Below, piece by piece: positions 53,220 through 60,394 of a stretch of DNA of 64,000 nt; positions within the stretch are counted from its first letter, which is position 1, and each line of letters opens with the position of its first letter. The stretch is from assembly GCF_047501175.1 (NCBI RefSeq), contig NZ_JBEQWH010000001.1, forward strand, positions 186,001 through 250,000, read 5' to 3'. This DNA is from Methanoprimaticola sp047501175 (GTDB lineage Archaea > Thermoplasmatota > Thermoplasmata > Methanomassiliicoccales > Methanomethylophilaceae). The position numbers were made by a program, and so were the translations under genes. The notes beneath the pieces are model-generated. The model was given only the letters and a program-made list of their open reading frames with translations, was not told the origin of the DNA and did not search any database.

Positions 53220-53389
53220 TGCACAGGCCCCCTGTTGTCCGGATGATTGCGGACCTCCTCTGCGATCCGAATGAGGCCCATGCCATATCCCTGGACATGG
53301 ATCAGGTCCCGACCATAGTGCTCGATGCTGTCGGCTATCTCGTCGAGGGTACGGATGGTTTTAGCTCCGGCCTGAATGTGCGGTGTCAC
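53216..53389 (-). CDS. Very small hypothetical protein
   Basis: 57 residues from a GTG at 53389, chosen because GGAGG lies about nine bases upstream and the GTG overlaps the previous stop; another GTG at 53398 is possible. Helical sequence (LDEIADSIEHYGRDLI). Role unknown. Confidence 0.4.
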   Translation of the reverse strand: MTPHIQAGAKTIRTLDEIADSIEHYGRDLIHVQGYGMGLIRIAEEVRNHPDNRGPVQ

Positions 53390-53766
53390 CCCTTGCACCT
53401 CCCGTAGAGGTCCCGCAGGCCGTGCTTCACCAGGAACTCGCGATAGGTGGATTTGGGGACACCGAGCCTGATTGCGGATTCAGAGATGGACAGCCCCTCC
53501 TCTGCCATCGATGCTATGGCATCCGAAGAGAGGACGACTCCGCCGTCACGAACGCATCTGCCCGATCCGGCAAGGACGATGGCAGGAGGACGCCCATTCT
53601 TCCTCTTACGGCATCCGGGATCGGTGGTCGTTCCACCGCATTCGGGGCAGATGGGCTCTCCGATGTCATCGAAATCGCAATCTCCAAGGTCGCATTCGAG
53701 ATCACAGACCGCACAGCGGACTCTGTCGGCTGTCACAATGTCCATGTCGGATGTGCGGATCAACAT
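53386..53766 (-). CDS. Zinc-ribbon HTH protein
   Basis: 126 residues. CAVCDLECDLGDCDFDD and PICPECGG form a zinc ribbon, followed by a basic linker (CRKRKNGRPP). A helix-turn-helix of the sigma-region-4/homeodomain-like type follows (EEGLSISESAIRLGVPKSTY). Likely sequence-specific DNA binding. The ATG forms an ATGCTGA overlap with the previous gene. Confidence 0.6.
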   Translation of the reverse strand: MLIRTSDMDIVTADRVRCAVCDLECDLGDCDFDDIGEPICPECGGTTTDPGCRKRKNGRPPAIVLAGSGRCVRDGGVVLSSDAIASMAEEGLSISESAIRLGVPKSTYREFLVKHGLRDLYGRCKG

Positions 53767-54185
53767 GGCATGACCTCCAATTCGATTGCTCCATCGTCGA
53801 TCATCCTGCTCACCAGATTATCGATGAAGTGGATGACGTCGGAGTCGTCATAGATGCCATCGGGACGGCGGAACGATGCGGTGTAGCAGAAGTTCCCGAA
53901 CTCCTCGGCCTTCCATCCCTGTCTGGACAACAGATGGTCGGTGATTCCGAACAGGAATCCGGTATCATCATCCCCTGCGCAAACCGCGATGTACCGGGGG
54001 AAGCGGAACGTGTTAGGAATCTCGTGGATCCAGATCTCGGATGATTCGGACCCGTTGAACGATCTCCTGCAGAATCCGATATCCTGCAATCTTTCGCGGT
54101 CTATTGAGGACAAACCGACATCCCCGCGATCGTAGATCTCTGCGACCACAGGGGACATCAGTGCCCTGATCTCCTCCGACCTCAT
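53760..54185 (-). CDS. Hypothetical protein
   Basis: 141 residues from the ATG at 54185 that overlaps the preceding stop (MRSEEIRALMSPVVAEIYDR). The central part (FGNFCYTASFRRPDGIYDDS) is mixed alpha/beta. Ends in a Cys created by the ATGCTGA junction. No family recognised. Confidence 0.5.
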   Translation of the reverse strand: MRSEEIRALMSPVVAEIYDRGDVGLSSIDRERLQDIGFCRRSFNGSESSEIWIHEIPNTFRFPRYIAVCAGDDDTGFLFGITDHLLSRQGWKAEEFGNFCYTASFRRPDGIYDDSDVIHFIDNLVSRMIDDGAIELEVMPC

Positions 54186-54352
54186 TGCACCGCCTCCTTG
54201 TCGAAGACTATGGGTTCCCCGCACCACGGGCAAAAGCGGAGGGGGATCCTGCCGGAAAGGAGGAAGGGTGCCGTCAGTGACTCTACACCGATTTCGATAT
54301 CGCCATTAGCAATCCTATTGCGCATATCCTCGCAACAGAACGAGATCTTCAT
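54182..54352 (-). CDS. Very small zinc-ribbon protein
   Basis: 56 residues (MKISFCCEDMRNRIANGDIE; PLRFCPWCGEPIVFDKE). FCC near the start and CPWC near the end can form one zinc site. Its TGA overlaps the next start. Common type of small ribbon protein in archaeal mobile elements. Confidence 0.55.
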   Translation of the reverse strand: MKISFCCEDMRNRIANGDIEIGVESLTAPFLLSGRIPLRFCPWCGEPIVFDKEAVQ

Positions 54353-54370
54353 TCGACCCCCTCCTGTGGT

Positions 54371-54485
54371 ACAAAGGGTTCAGTACCGTGTACCAAGGGT
54401 TCCCTTTGTGCAGTCATCATCCTACCACCCTTTGTACGTCCGAATCATCGGTGTTTTCGACCCTTTGTTCCGATGACCCTTTGTT
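54371..54485. repeat. Cluster of six ACAAAGGGT-type repeats
   Basis: ACAAAGGGTT at 54371, TACCAAGGGT at 54391, and the opposite orientation TCCCTTTGTG at 54401, ACCCTTTGTA at 54427, ACCCTTTGTT at 54460 and ACCCTTTGTT at 54476. The first three fill the gap before the serine recombinase stop; the rest lie in its last codons. Such clusters can be recombinase subsites, an origin or an operator. Confidence 0.55.
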
Positions 54486-55244
54486 CGCTCCGATGGCCTT
54501 GCGATAGATGGTCATGTAGATGCTCCATCTGTCCTTGGTCCCGCGGTTGCGACAATTAGGATTGGATGGGTCCCTGAGTTTCATCTCCCATTCGAGGGTG
54601 TGCGGATTGATCTCAAGGATCCTAGATGCGACGAAGTTCAGGGAGTATCCCATCTCCGCGAAAGAGTAGATTTGCGGCTCTGTCACGATGAGGGTGTAAC
54701 CTGCGACATAGCGACCGTCAGGGGCAGTCTCCTTGTCCTCGGCGAAAATGACCTTGGCAGGATGGCCCACATGCTTGCCCTGCAGCTTCCGGGTCTGCAT
54801 CCCCAGACGTGTCCTCTCGTTGCGGACGCGATTCTCCTCGTTGTTCACATGGGTCATCACGTCCTGTGCGATGCGCCCTGCCATGGTGGAATCATCAAGG
54901 TCCATCCTGACGAAACGGAAGCGGCAACGGAACTCGGAGAGGTTCTTCCGGAGGTCGGCGAAATCCTCTCCCCTGGTGATCCTGCTCTGGTCGTATGAGA
55001 CGATGTAGTCTATGTCACGTCTCAACATGATTCTGGAAAGCATCCTGTTGAAGTCCTTGCGGTCGAGGGTCATGCCGGACACCTCATCTTTGTAGACCTC
55101 ATCCACGATCCATCCCTTGGACTCACACCATTCACGGCACACCCTCTCCTGCGTTTCGTTGGTCTGGTCCTTGTCGTCGGTCGAGACGCGACAATAGATG
55201 ACCACTGTGATGCGCTCGCCGTCTGTGCTATCGGATGTCAGCAT
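54417..55244 (-). CDS. Serine recombinase (resolvase/invertase family)
   Basis: 275 residues from the ATG at 55244 (ATGCTGA overlap). VVIYCRVSTDDKDQTNETQE contains the nucleophile Ser in CRVST; DEVSGMTLDRKDFNRML and DYIVSYDQSRITRGEDF are the other resolvase blocks. A long helix and a C-terminal DNA-binding part (FAEMGYSLNFVASRILEINP) follow. It may resolve multimers, invert DNA or assist integration next to the tyrosine integrase. The repeats at 54371-54485 at its 3' end are candidate sites. Confidence 0.85.
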   Translation of the reverse strand: MLTSDSTDGERITVVIYCRVSTDDKDQTNETQERVCREWCESKGWIVDEVYKDEVSGMTLDRKDFNRMLSRIMLRRDIDYIVSYDQSRITRGEDFADLRKNLSEFRCRFRFVRMDLDDSTMAGRIAQDVMTHVNNEENRVRNERTRLGMQTRKLQGKHVGHPAKVIFAEDKETAPDGRYVAGYTLIVTEPQIYSFAEMGYSLNFVASRILEINPHTLEWEMKLRDPSNPNCRNRGTKDRWSIYMTIYRKAIGANKGSSEQRVENTDDSDVQRVVG

Positions 55245-55462
55245 CTGCTCGCCTCCATTCTGCCGGCTTCGGTGAGTTCGTAGATGTAGACCTGCCGAGG
55301 CTTGGAGATCGTGGCCAAACCATCCGCGACCAGTCCATCCAGGATCCCTCTGGCCTCCTCGACGGTGCAGTTCGGACATATGTGATTGCGTATCACGGAC
55401 GTCTTCAGTGGTTTCTTCAGGCCCCATCTCAGAGCGGCAGAGCGGATCTCCTCGGGAGTCAT
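55238..55462 (-). CDS. Small winged-helix protein
   Basis: 74 residues from the ATG at 55462 (ATGA overlap). TPEEIRSAALRWGLKKPLKT, EEARGILDGLVADGLATI and VYIYELTEAGR give a compact winged helix similar to MarR/ArsR-type folds. Ends in SRC. Probably regulates the small-gene block or the recombinase that follows. Confidence 0.55.
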   Translation of the reverse strand: MTPEEIRSAALRWGLKKPLKTSVIRNHICPNCTVEEARGILDGLVADGLATISKPRQVYIYELTEAGRMEASRC

Positions 55463-55785
55463 TTCTTCACCCCCGAAAGGGAGTTGATGAAATCGACATC
55501 GAGACGGTAGAAGACCGTGTGCATACGGCAACGGGTGATATCGGTCCTGGAGCCGGTGGGCCTGACGGAATCACGCACCAGAGCGAAGGCGCGTAGATCT
55601 TCGAGTTTCATCTTCCGGAGGACCTCTATGGACTCCCTCCGGACGGACCGGGCCTCGATAGCATAATCGAGGATCCTCCTCTTGGTCCAGTACGACATGG
55701 GAAGAACGGCATCCTCAGGGGTCGGGGCACCGAAACTGTCGAAGGTTTCCGGACGGTCGAAGGTGAACCAGAAAAGCTCAGTCAT
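55459..55785 (-). CDS. Hypothetical protein
   Basis: 108 residues from the ATG at 55785 that overlaps the previous stop (MTELFWFTFDRPETFDSFGA). Two helices rich in Arg (RRESIEVLRKMKLEDLRAFA) are followed by a beta-like end. No family recognised. Confidence 0.5.
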   Translation of the reverse strand: MTELFWFTFDRPETFDSFGAPTPEDAVLPMSYWTKRRILDYAIEARSVRRESIEVLRKMKLEDLRAFALVRDSVRPTGSRTDITRCRMHTVFYRLDVDFINSLSGVKK

Positions 55786-55946
55786 ATGCCTGGCCTCCTG
55801 GGTCTGCCGACAATCGCGTAGGCGTCGCCGTCCATGAAGATCTCCTCGTCGGGGTGCTCTGCTTGGAGTTCGACGATTCTCTCCATGACCTGCGATAACG
55901 TGAGGTCGCAGGTGCGGATCGGGATGTAGACCTTGTCCGGAATCAT
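55782..55946 (-). CDS. Very small hypothetical protein
   Basis: 54 residues (MIPDKVYIPIRTCDLTLSQV, MERIVELQAEHPDEEIFMDG). Overlaps both neighbours by four bases (ATGA). Mixed alpha/beta. No family recognised. Confidence 0.5.
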   Translation of the reverse strand: MIPDKVYIPIRTCDLTLSQVMERIVELQAEHPDEEIFMDGDAYAIVGRPRRPGI

Positions 55947-56743
55947 TCGACCGCCTCTTCCTTCTTCTTTCTGCGAAGTCCCGTGCTCTTCCTAGGCGTC
56001 CGCTTCTTCGTGACCTTCGTTCCCGCAGCTTTTTCGGGACCCGCACCTGTATCCTGTTCAGATTGCTCGGAGACCAGACGGAGGGCGTTTGCCACACTCT
56101 CCCTGATGATGCGGTCAACCTCCTCCTGCGTGTAGACACGAGCATCTGCCGTGCTTTCGTCATCCGGTTCAGGAGACGGCTGGTGATCGAATGTTCCATC
56201 ATCACACTCCTGTTCATCCCTTTCGTCGGCACAGGATTCCGGATCATCACTAATCTCGATGACCTCTACATCATTTGTAGATTGGTCGCATCCATCGTCT
56301 TCGATACAGGGCTCAGGTGAATCCGCGACAATCGGGCATTCGTTCGGTTCCGAGTTGAGACCGGATGCAGTCTCACGGATGTCGTTCAACAGACGGTCGA
56401 TGTAACCCGTGCTCTGAGTCCAGATGATGTTCTCGATCCCAAGTGTCAACCAATCCAGACGGTCTTTCCACGAGGCCAGGATGTCACATGTCTTGGTGAC
56501 CAGATCGCGGATGGTGTCAGGTGCATCGGGTGTGTTTATGACCTCTGCGGCATCCTCCACGGCCCCGCCAATCGTAGCTTGGACGATCCTGATGCGTTCG
56601 AAGAGGTCCTCCCCACTCTCCTTGGTTATCTCGGTGTCCGGAGACGGGACCACAGTGGTGATGTAGCGAGTCAGTTCCTCGTAGTGGTTCAATGCCACCA
56701 ATGCTGAACCGAAGAAACGGAATGTCGATTCCTCATAGGTCAT
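55943..56743 (-). CDS. Hypothetical acidic/basic protein
   Basis: 266 residues. Residues 1-130 are helical; 130-205 are acidic and disordered (DDPESCADERDEQECDDGTF); 205-235 form a helix; the tail is Lys/Arg-rich (KKRTPRKSTGLRRKKKEEAVE). The charge layout suggests a nucleic-acid- or scaffold-type protein. Coupled to both neighbours by ATGA overlaps. No family recognised. Confidence 0.5.
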   Translation of the reverse strand: MTYEESTFRFFGSALVALNHYEELTRYITTVVPSPDTEITKESGEDLFERIRIVQATIGGAVEDAAEVINTPDAPDTIRDLVTKTCDILASWKDRLDWLTLGIENIIWTQSTGYIDRLLNDIRETASGLNSEPNECPIVADSPEPCIEDDGCDQSTNDVEVIEISDDPESCADERDEQECDDGTFDHQPSPEPDDESTADARVYTQEEVDRIIRESVANALRLVSEQSEQDTGAGPEKAAGTKVTKKRTPRKSTGLRRKKKEEAVE

Positions 56744-57174
56744 TCCAGCACCTCCGTGGTATCTCCGTCAATCGCGATGGTCACGAAGTCTATGGGACCC
56801 ACATAGGTCATCATGACGCCCCATCCCGCACGGATCAGCACGTTGCCAACTGTGACGCAACGCTCGTGCACTTGGCGGGTTCCATTCTCGGAGATCTCGT
56901 CGTGGGATGTCGCGGTCGGATCCACGATGATGATGGCCGGGTAGTAGTGGATGACCTCCTGATTCCTGGTCCGGATGTGTTCGAGTATGAACACGTCGCT
57001 GTCGCCCTTGATCACAACCCTCCGTCTGGACACCCCGTGGGGGAACTGGTGCTCCTCTCCCCACTCGATGGAGTAGCGTGCGGAACCATCGTTGCATTCG
57101 AAGTTCTGGGAGCTTCCTCTCACCGCCACATCGAAGGTCACCAGGTGGCATGTGGCCATGACCAGCGGGATCAC
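56740..57174 (-). CDS. Hypothetical beta-rich protein
   Basis: 144 residues from a GTG at 57174 overlapping the previous stop (GTGA); an ATG at 57159 is the alternative. Sequence is beta-like (RRRVVIKGDSDVFILEHIRT; HYYPAIIIVDPTATS). No motif recognised. Confidence 0.5.
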   Translation of the reverse strand: MIPLVMATCHLVTFDVAVRGSSQNFECNDGSARYSIEWGEEHQFPHGVSRRRVVIKGDSDVFILEHIRTRNQEVIHYYPAIIIVDPTATSHDEISENGTRQVHERCVTVGNVLIRAGWGVMMTYVGPIDFVTIAIDGDTTEVLE

Positions 57175-57416
57175 TGAATCAGCCCCCTTGCGGTCTGAAT
57201 CGCACGGATCAGCTCTGCTGATAGGAGCATGGTCTCCGCGGCAGAGGCTTCCAACGTGTCAAGATCGGAGATGTCCGCCTTCCCGTTGTCTCTGTATGCC
57301 TTGCGGATGCTGTCGTAGACTGTGCGCTGTTTCGATGACTGATTGCCCACCATCGAAACCTTGTCTGAAATCTGCTTGAACGAACTTGCCTGCTCTGAAG
57401 CTGTTGAAAAAATCAA
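57171..57416 (-). CDS. Small helical hypothetical protein
   Basis: 81 residues, largely helical (QRTVYDSIRKAYRDNGKADI; AETMLLSAELIRAIQTARGL). Overlaps both neighbours by four bases. No family recognised. Confidence 0.5.
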   Translation of the reverse strand: MIFSTASEQASSFKQISDKVSMVGNQSSKQRTVYDSIRKAYRDNGKADISDLDTLEASAAETMLLSAELIRAIQTARGLIQ

Positions 57417-58636
57417 TGGTATCCCTCCATGATATTGGGGCTGGGAGTTTCGTGGACAGTCCGGCTGTCCGAGGAAAGGGAGAAACGGTCCAATGTGAAC
57501 TGGTCTCCCGCAGAAATGCGTTGGATCAGGTTGGCATTTATCTGGACCTGTTCCGTTGTCATGCGGAGCTGGGTGCGGAGGATCTCACATTGTGTTGTCT
57601 GGGCATCGATGATGCTTTGGAGCACAGGGACGATGGACTCCACATCTCCTCTGACGGCCTCTATGGTGCGTGCATTGGCGGACACTGCCCGACGACTTTC
57701 CGACTCCCTCCCTTCCAGGGAGAGGAACCTCGTGGGGAGGTTCGCCATAAGCTGTGCCTTCGCCCATCCGTCGGGATCGGAGGACAGGTTCTCCATCTCC
57801 AGCTCGGGTGTTCCGGGGGACGTGTCAACCACGAGATCCCCATCATCGAGATGCACACGGTTGTCGAAGTGTTGGATGAGCGGATGGTCCCCCCATGCCA
57901 GATGGAGGTCCCCCTTGACCATCGGGTCGGTGAGCTGCCATCCGTTCTGTTCGAGGAGCTCGGCGACGTACAGAGCGCGATCGACGAACAAGGCCAGGAC
58001 ATCCTCGGTACCGCGGAACTTCCGGGGATCGACGTAGATGCGCTTGGGATAGAGGGAGAACAGCTGTCCGCCCTTGTTGCCGATCCGATGGGCGATGCCC
58101 AACGCCTGGTTGTAGATGCGGACCTCTCCGCCATAGACCACGGCTCCTTTCATCCTGGTCTTCGGTTCCCTGCGCCAGTAGCCGACGGTGAACCCGCGAC
58201 GATCGCGGATGTCGTCGTATGTCCCGATGCGACGGATCGTGTAGTTGATCGACCCGGTGATGTGGGCCTCGCCGAACCCTTCCGGACAGTTCTTGTCCGT
58301 GGAGATCCCCGTGAGGTCGATGAGAGGCGATTCAGGAACCGCATCTGCGGTGGGAGGGGGGCCGTCATTTCCGACGGCGGGGCCGAAGTTCCAATCCCCG
58401 GACCCATAATCCCCCGAAGGGGGATTGGACACGTCTTTATGGGGGTCTTCGTACAACTTCGGCGATTTCGTGCCGGGAACGTGTCTGATCTCGCCGAGAG
58501 CGAGCAACTGGTTCACGGTGTTGTAAACGGTGCTCTGCCCGACCTTCATGGATCTGGCAATGGCTGGGACGGACCTTCCGGAGAGTAGCAGGTTCTTGAC
58601 CTTCCGCTGTGTCGCGTTGAGGCGGGAGCGGGTCAT
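57413..58636 (-). CDS. Winged-helix protein, first gene of the leftward operon (regulator or replication candidate)
   Basis: 407 residues from the ATG at 58636, preceded by GGGAGG; a GTG at 58669 is an alternative. An HTH is visible at the N-terminus (LNATQRKVKNLLLSGRSVPA; IARSMKVGQSTVYNTVNQLL). A Pro-rich linker to about residue 115 and a large unknown domain (RDRRGFTVGYWRREPKTRMK; EDVLALFVDRALYVAELLEQ) follow, with a helical C-terminus that may be a coiled coil. First-gene position and HTH fit a plasmid/virus initiator or master regulator; no polymerase or endonuclease motif is seen. GGTTCCA-type palindromes precede it. Confidence 0.55.
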   Translation of the reverse strand: MTRSRLNATQRKVKNLLLSGRSVPAIARSMKVGQSTVYNTVNQLLALGEIRHVPGTKSPKLYEDPHKDVSNPPSGDYGSGDWNFGPAVGNDGPPPTADAVPESPLIDLTGISTDKNCPEGFGEAHITGSINYTIRRIGTYDDIRDRRGFTVGYWRREPKTRMKGAVVYGGEVRIYNQALGIAHRIGNKGGQLFSLYPKRIYVDPRKFRGTEDVLALFVDRALYVAELLEQNGWQLTDPMVKGDLHLAWGDHPLIQHFDNRVHLDDGDLVVDTSPGTPELEMENLSSDPDGWAKAQLMANLPTRFLSLEGRESESRRAVSANARTIEAVRGDVESIVPVLQSIIDAQTTQCEILRTQLRMTTEQVQINANLIQRISAGDQFTLDRFSLSSDSRTVHETPSPNIMEGYH

Positions 58637-58654
58637 CGGAGGGACCTCCCGAGG

Positions 58655-58760
58655 GGTGGTAAGTTCCACGATTTTACGGCGTCCCCGTAGGTTCCAATCC
58701 GAGGTGCCGTAAAGGTTCCAAAAAATGGAACCCTTACAGCCCCTATGGGGCTGTATATGC
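58655..58760 (-). promoter_or_regulatory. Promoter region of the leftward operon with GGTTCCA palindromes
   Basis: A perfect palindrome GGTTCCA-AAAAA-TGGAACC spans 58714-58732; further GGTTCCA or related TTCCA/TGGAA sites lie at 58690-58696, 58661-58667 and near 58763. A CATATACAG box on the minus strand (about 58750-58758) would place the start of transcription inside the palindrome. Likely repressor sites for the element's long operon. Confidence 0.5.
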
Positions 58761-59106
58761 CCTTGGAACGCGGGGTGCGGTGATGCCGTGGAATCTGTGA
58801 ACTGCGAGGCTTGGGATCCGACCCTGAGAATGAAGGTTCCGGGAAGGGTTCGGAGAAGTTGTTCATGGATCCGATGGGGATCCTAGACCCGTCATGGACG
58901 GGTTCGTGTTCATTGCCGTTGAGAATGTCGAAACCGACTGTCGAGAATGTCGGGAGGACCGTCAAACGGCATACCTCCCAAACGATTCGGTCGAGCTCGT
59001 CAGAACGGCGAAAAACGCCAGATTGATGAGCGGTTCGTCACCACTCAAACTGGCACTTTTCGGAAAACGGCATATTCCGGTCTTCTCACGGATAGCCAGA
59101 CACAGA
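58740..59106. other. Non-coding right end of the element
   Basis: No gene I would support. Direct repeats GAGAATGTCG start at 58921 and 58943, 22 bases apart (two helical turns); CGGAA...TTCCG symmetry occurs near 59059-59077. These could be integrase arm sites or an origin. The region ends at the right attachment site. Confidence 0.4.
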
Positions 59107-59128
59107 GAGTGGGCCCGCCCGGATTTGA
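59107..59128. repeat. Right attachment site within tRNA-Pro
   Basis: Perfect 22-base match to 27493-27514; 19 of its bases are the discriminator, acceptor and T-arm end of the tRNA gene, so integration restores the intact tRNA on this side. Confidence 0.9.
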
Positions 59129-59182
59129 ACCGGAGTCAATGGCTCCCGAAGCCACAAGGATACCAAGCTACCCCACGGGCCC
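59110..59182 (-). tRNA. tRNA-Pro (CGG)
   Basis: 73 bases without encoded CCA. Acceptor GGGCCCG pairs with CGGGCCC, discriminator A. The anticodon arm is GTGGC-TTCGGGA-GCCAT, giving anticodon CGG (Pro). D-arm and T-arm (CCGG-TTCAAAT-CCGG) are normal. Integration site of the element. Confidence 0.95.
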
Positions 59183-59270
59183 ACTGACCACCCGATTCGC
59201 TCACAGCATAAAAACACTTGCATTATGACCACCGCAACAGATTAAATCGGAGCAACGCAGTCAGCCCGAC

Positions 59271-59648
59271 ATGGCAATGCTGGTCGCATATGACGGCAGG
59301 GAGAACACCGAGAAGGCCCTCGACTACGCCATCGGGAACTCGCTGGCCTACAGGGACAGGCTGATAGTGCTGGCAGTGGTCCCGAAGGGCTCCGAGGGCG
59401 ATGTGGAGAGGGTCCACGAGTACACCGCGAGGGCCCTGGAGAGGGCGAGGTCCAGGGGCGCCGACGTCCAGAGCATAGTGGAGTCCGGACAGCCCGACAA
59501 GGTCATCCTGGAGACGGCCAACCGCTTCGGCTGCGACACCATCATAGTCGGGAGGTCCAGCAAGACCACCCTCGACAGGGTCATAATGGGAAGCGTATCC
59601 AACTCGATCGTCGCCAACGCCAGCTGCACCGTGATCGTGGTTCAGTGA
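59271..59648 (+). CDS. Universal stress protein (UspA family)
   Basis: 125 residues, standard single-domain length. MAMLVAYDGRENTEKALDYA at the start and VGRSSKTTLDRVIMGSVSNS near the end give the nucleotide-binding features of the fold (D near the N-terminus and a degenerate G...G-x9-GS). Cytoplasmic. It overlaps the convergent end of the hydrogenase-like small-subunit gene by seven bases. Likely host gene. Confidence 0.9.
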   Translation: MAMLVAYDGRENTEKALDYAIGNSLAYRDRLIVLAVVPKGSEGDVERVHEYTARALERARSRGADVQSIVESGQPDKVILETANRFGCDTIIVGRSSKTTLDRVIMGSVSNSIVANASCTVIVVQ

Positions 59649-60385
59649 CGCAGGCCCAGCGCCTTCACCAGCGTCCTTATGACGCGGTCCGGTGTCGGCG
59701 GGCATCCGGGTATCAGTATGTCCGGCTCCAGCGTCGGCGATATCCCGGCACCGCTCACGTCCCCGGAGACGAACGGCCCTCCGGATATCGCGCACGTGCC
59801 CGAGGCTATGACGATCCTCGGCTCCGGCATGGCGCCGTAGGTCCTCTCCGCAGCCTCGGTCATGTTCACGCACATCGGGCCGGTCACCAGCAGCGCGTCC
59901 GCGTGCCTCGGCGAGGCTACCACCTTCACCCCGAACCTGTGGAGGTCGTAGAACTGGTTGGACATGCACCCGAGGTCGACCTCGCACGCGTTGCACGACC
60001 CGGTGTCCAGCTCCCTCATGGCCACGGAGCGGCCGAACATCCTCCTCACGGATGCGTCCAGCTCCCTCTCCATCGACGCGATGTCTGTGTCCGCGGAGAC
60101 GACCAGCTCCTCGCGGGTCAGCGCGTAGTCGGGCGCCGGGACCTCCGATATGCACCCGTCCGGGCACACCATCGCGCAGTCCATGCAGAACAGGCACCTC
60201 CCGAGGTCAACCGTCCATTTGTCGGTGATGGCGATCGCCTTCGTGGGGCAGTTCCCCGCGCACCTCCCGCATCCCGAGCATCCGGACGACGCCATCGGCA
60301 TGAGCTCCCTCTCCCCGATTATGGTCGACGCGGGCTCCGTGTCGCGGTCCCTCGATACCAGGTTGTTGAGACTTCTGTTGAACAT
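59642..60385 (-). CDS. Ferredoxin-small-subunit fusion of an Ehr/hydrogenase-4-like complex (HyfH-HyfI type)
   Basis: 247 residues. The N-terminal half has two [4Fe-4S] motifs (CSGCGRCAGNCP and CLFCMDCAMVCP). The C-terminal half is NuoB/HyfI-like with SCNACEVD, GTCAISGG and PGCPPTP, i.e. four Cys for a proximal [4Fe-4S] cluster (as in complex I N2). In hydrogenase-4/complex I these are separate polypeptides; here they are fused. It passes electrons to or from the large subunit encoded upstream (60395-61840), ten bases away. Confidence 0.88.
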   Translation of the reverse strand: MFNRSLNNLVSRDRDTEPASTIIGERELMPMASSGCSGCGRCAGNCPTKAIAITDKWTVDLGRCLFCMDCAMVCPDGCISEVPAPDYALTREELVVSADTDIASMERELDASVRRMFGRSVAMRELDTGSCNACEVDLGCMSNQFYDLHRFGVKVVASPRHADALLVTGPMCVNMTEAAERTYGAMPEPRIVIASGTCAISGGPFVSGDVSGAGISPTLEPDILIPGCPPTPDRVIRTLVKALGLRH

Positions 60386-60394
60386 ATGGACACC

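Larger units (their letters stand above)
27493..59128. mobile_element. 31.6 kb integrated element in tRNA-Pro (provirus or integrative plasmid)
   Basis: The element is bounded by a perfect 22-base direct repeat (27493-27514 and 59107-59128, starting GAGTGGGCCCGCCCGG). The right copy is the acceptor and T-arm end of an intact tRNA-Pro gene. A tyrosine integrase lies 250 bases inside the left end. About 40 of the genes run leftward with overlapping stops and starts, unlike the flanking host genes. It encodes two recombinases, DNA-binding regulators, a P-loop NTPase, many membrane and surface proteins and metallopeptidase-like proteins. I recognise no major capsid, terminase, portal, tail or DNA polymerase gene. 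A membrane-enveloped archaeal provirus is one reading; a plasmid-like integrative element is the other. Confidence 0.85.

Noticed and set aside
58633..58965. 110-codon minus-strand gene at the right end of the element
   Set aside because: It covers the palindromic promoter region, has a low-complexity translation and no ribosome-binding site.
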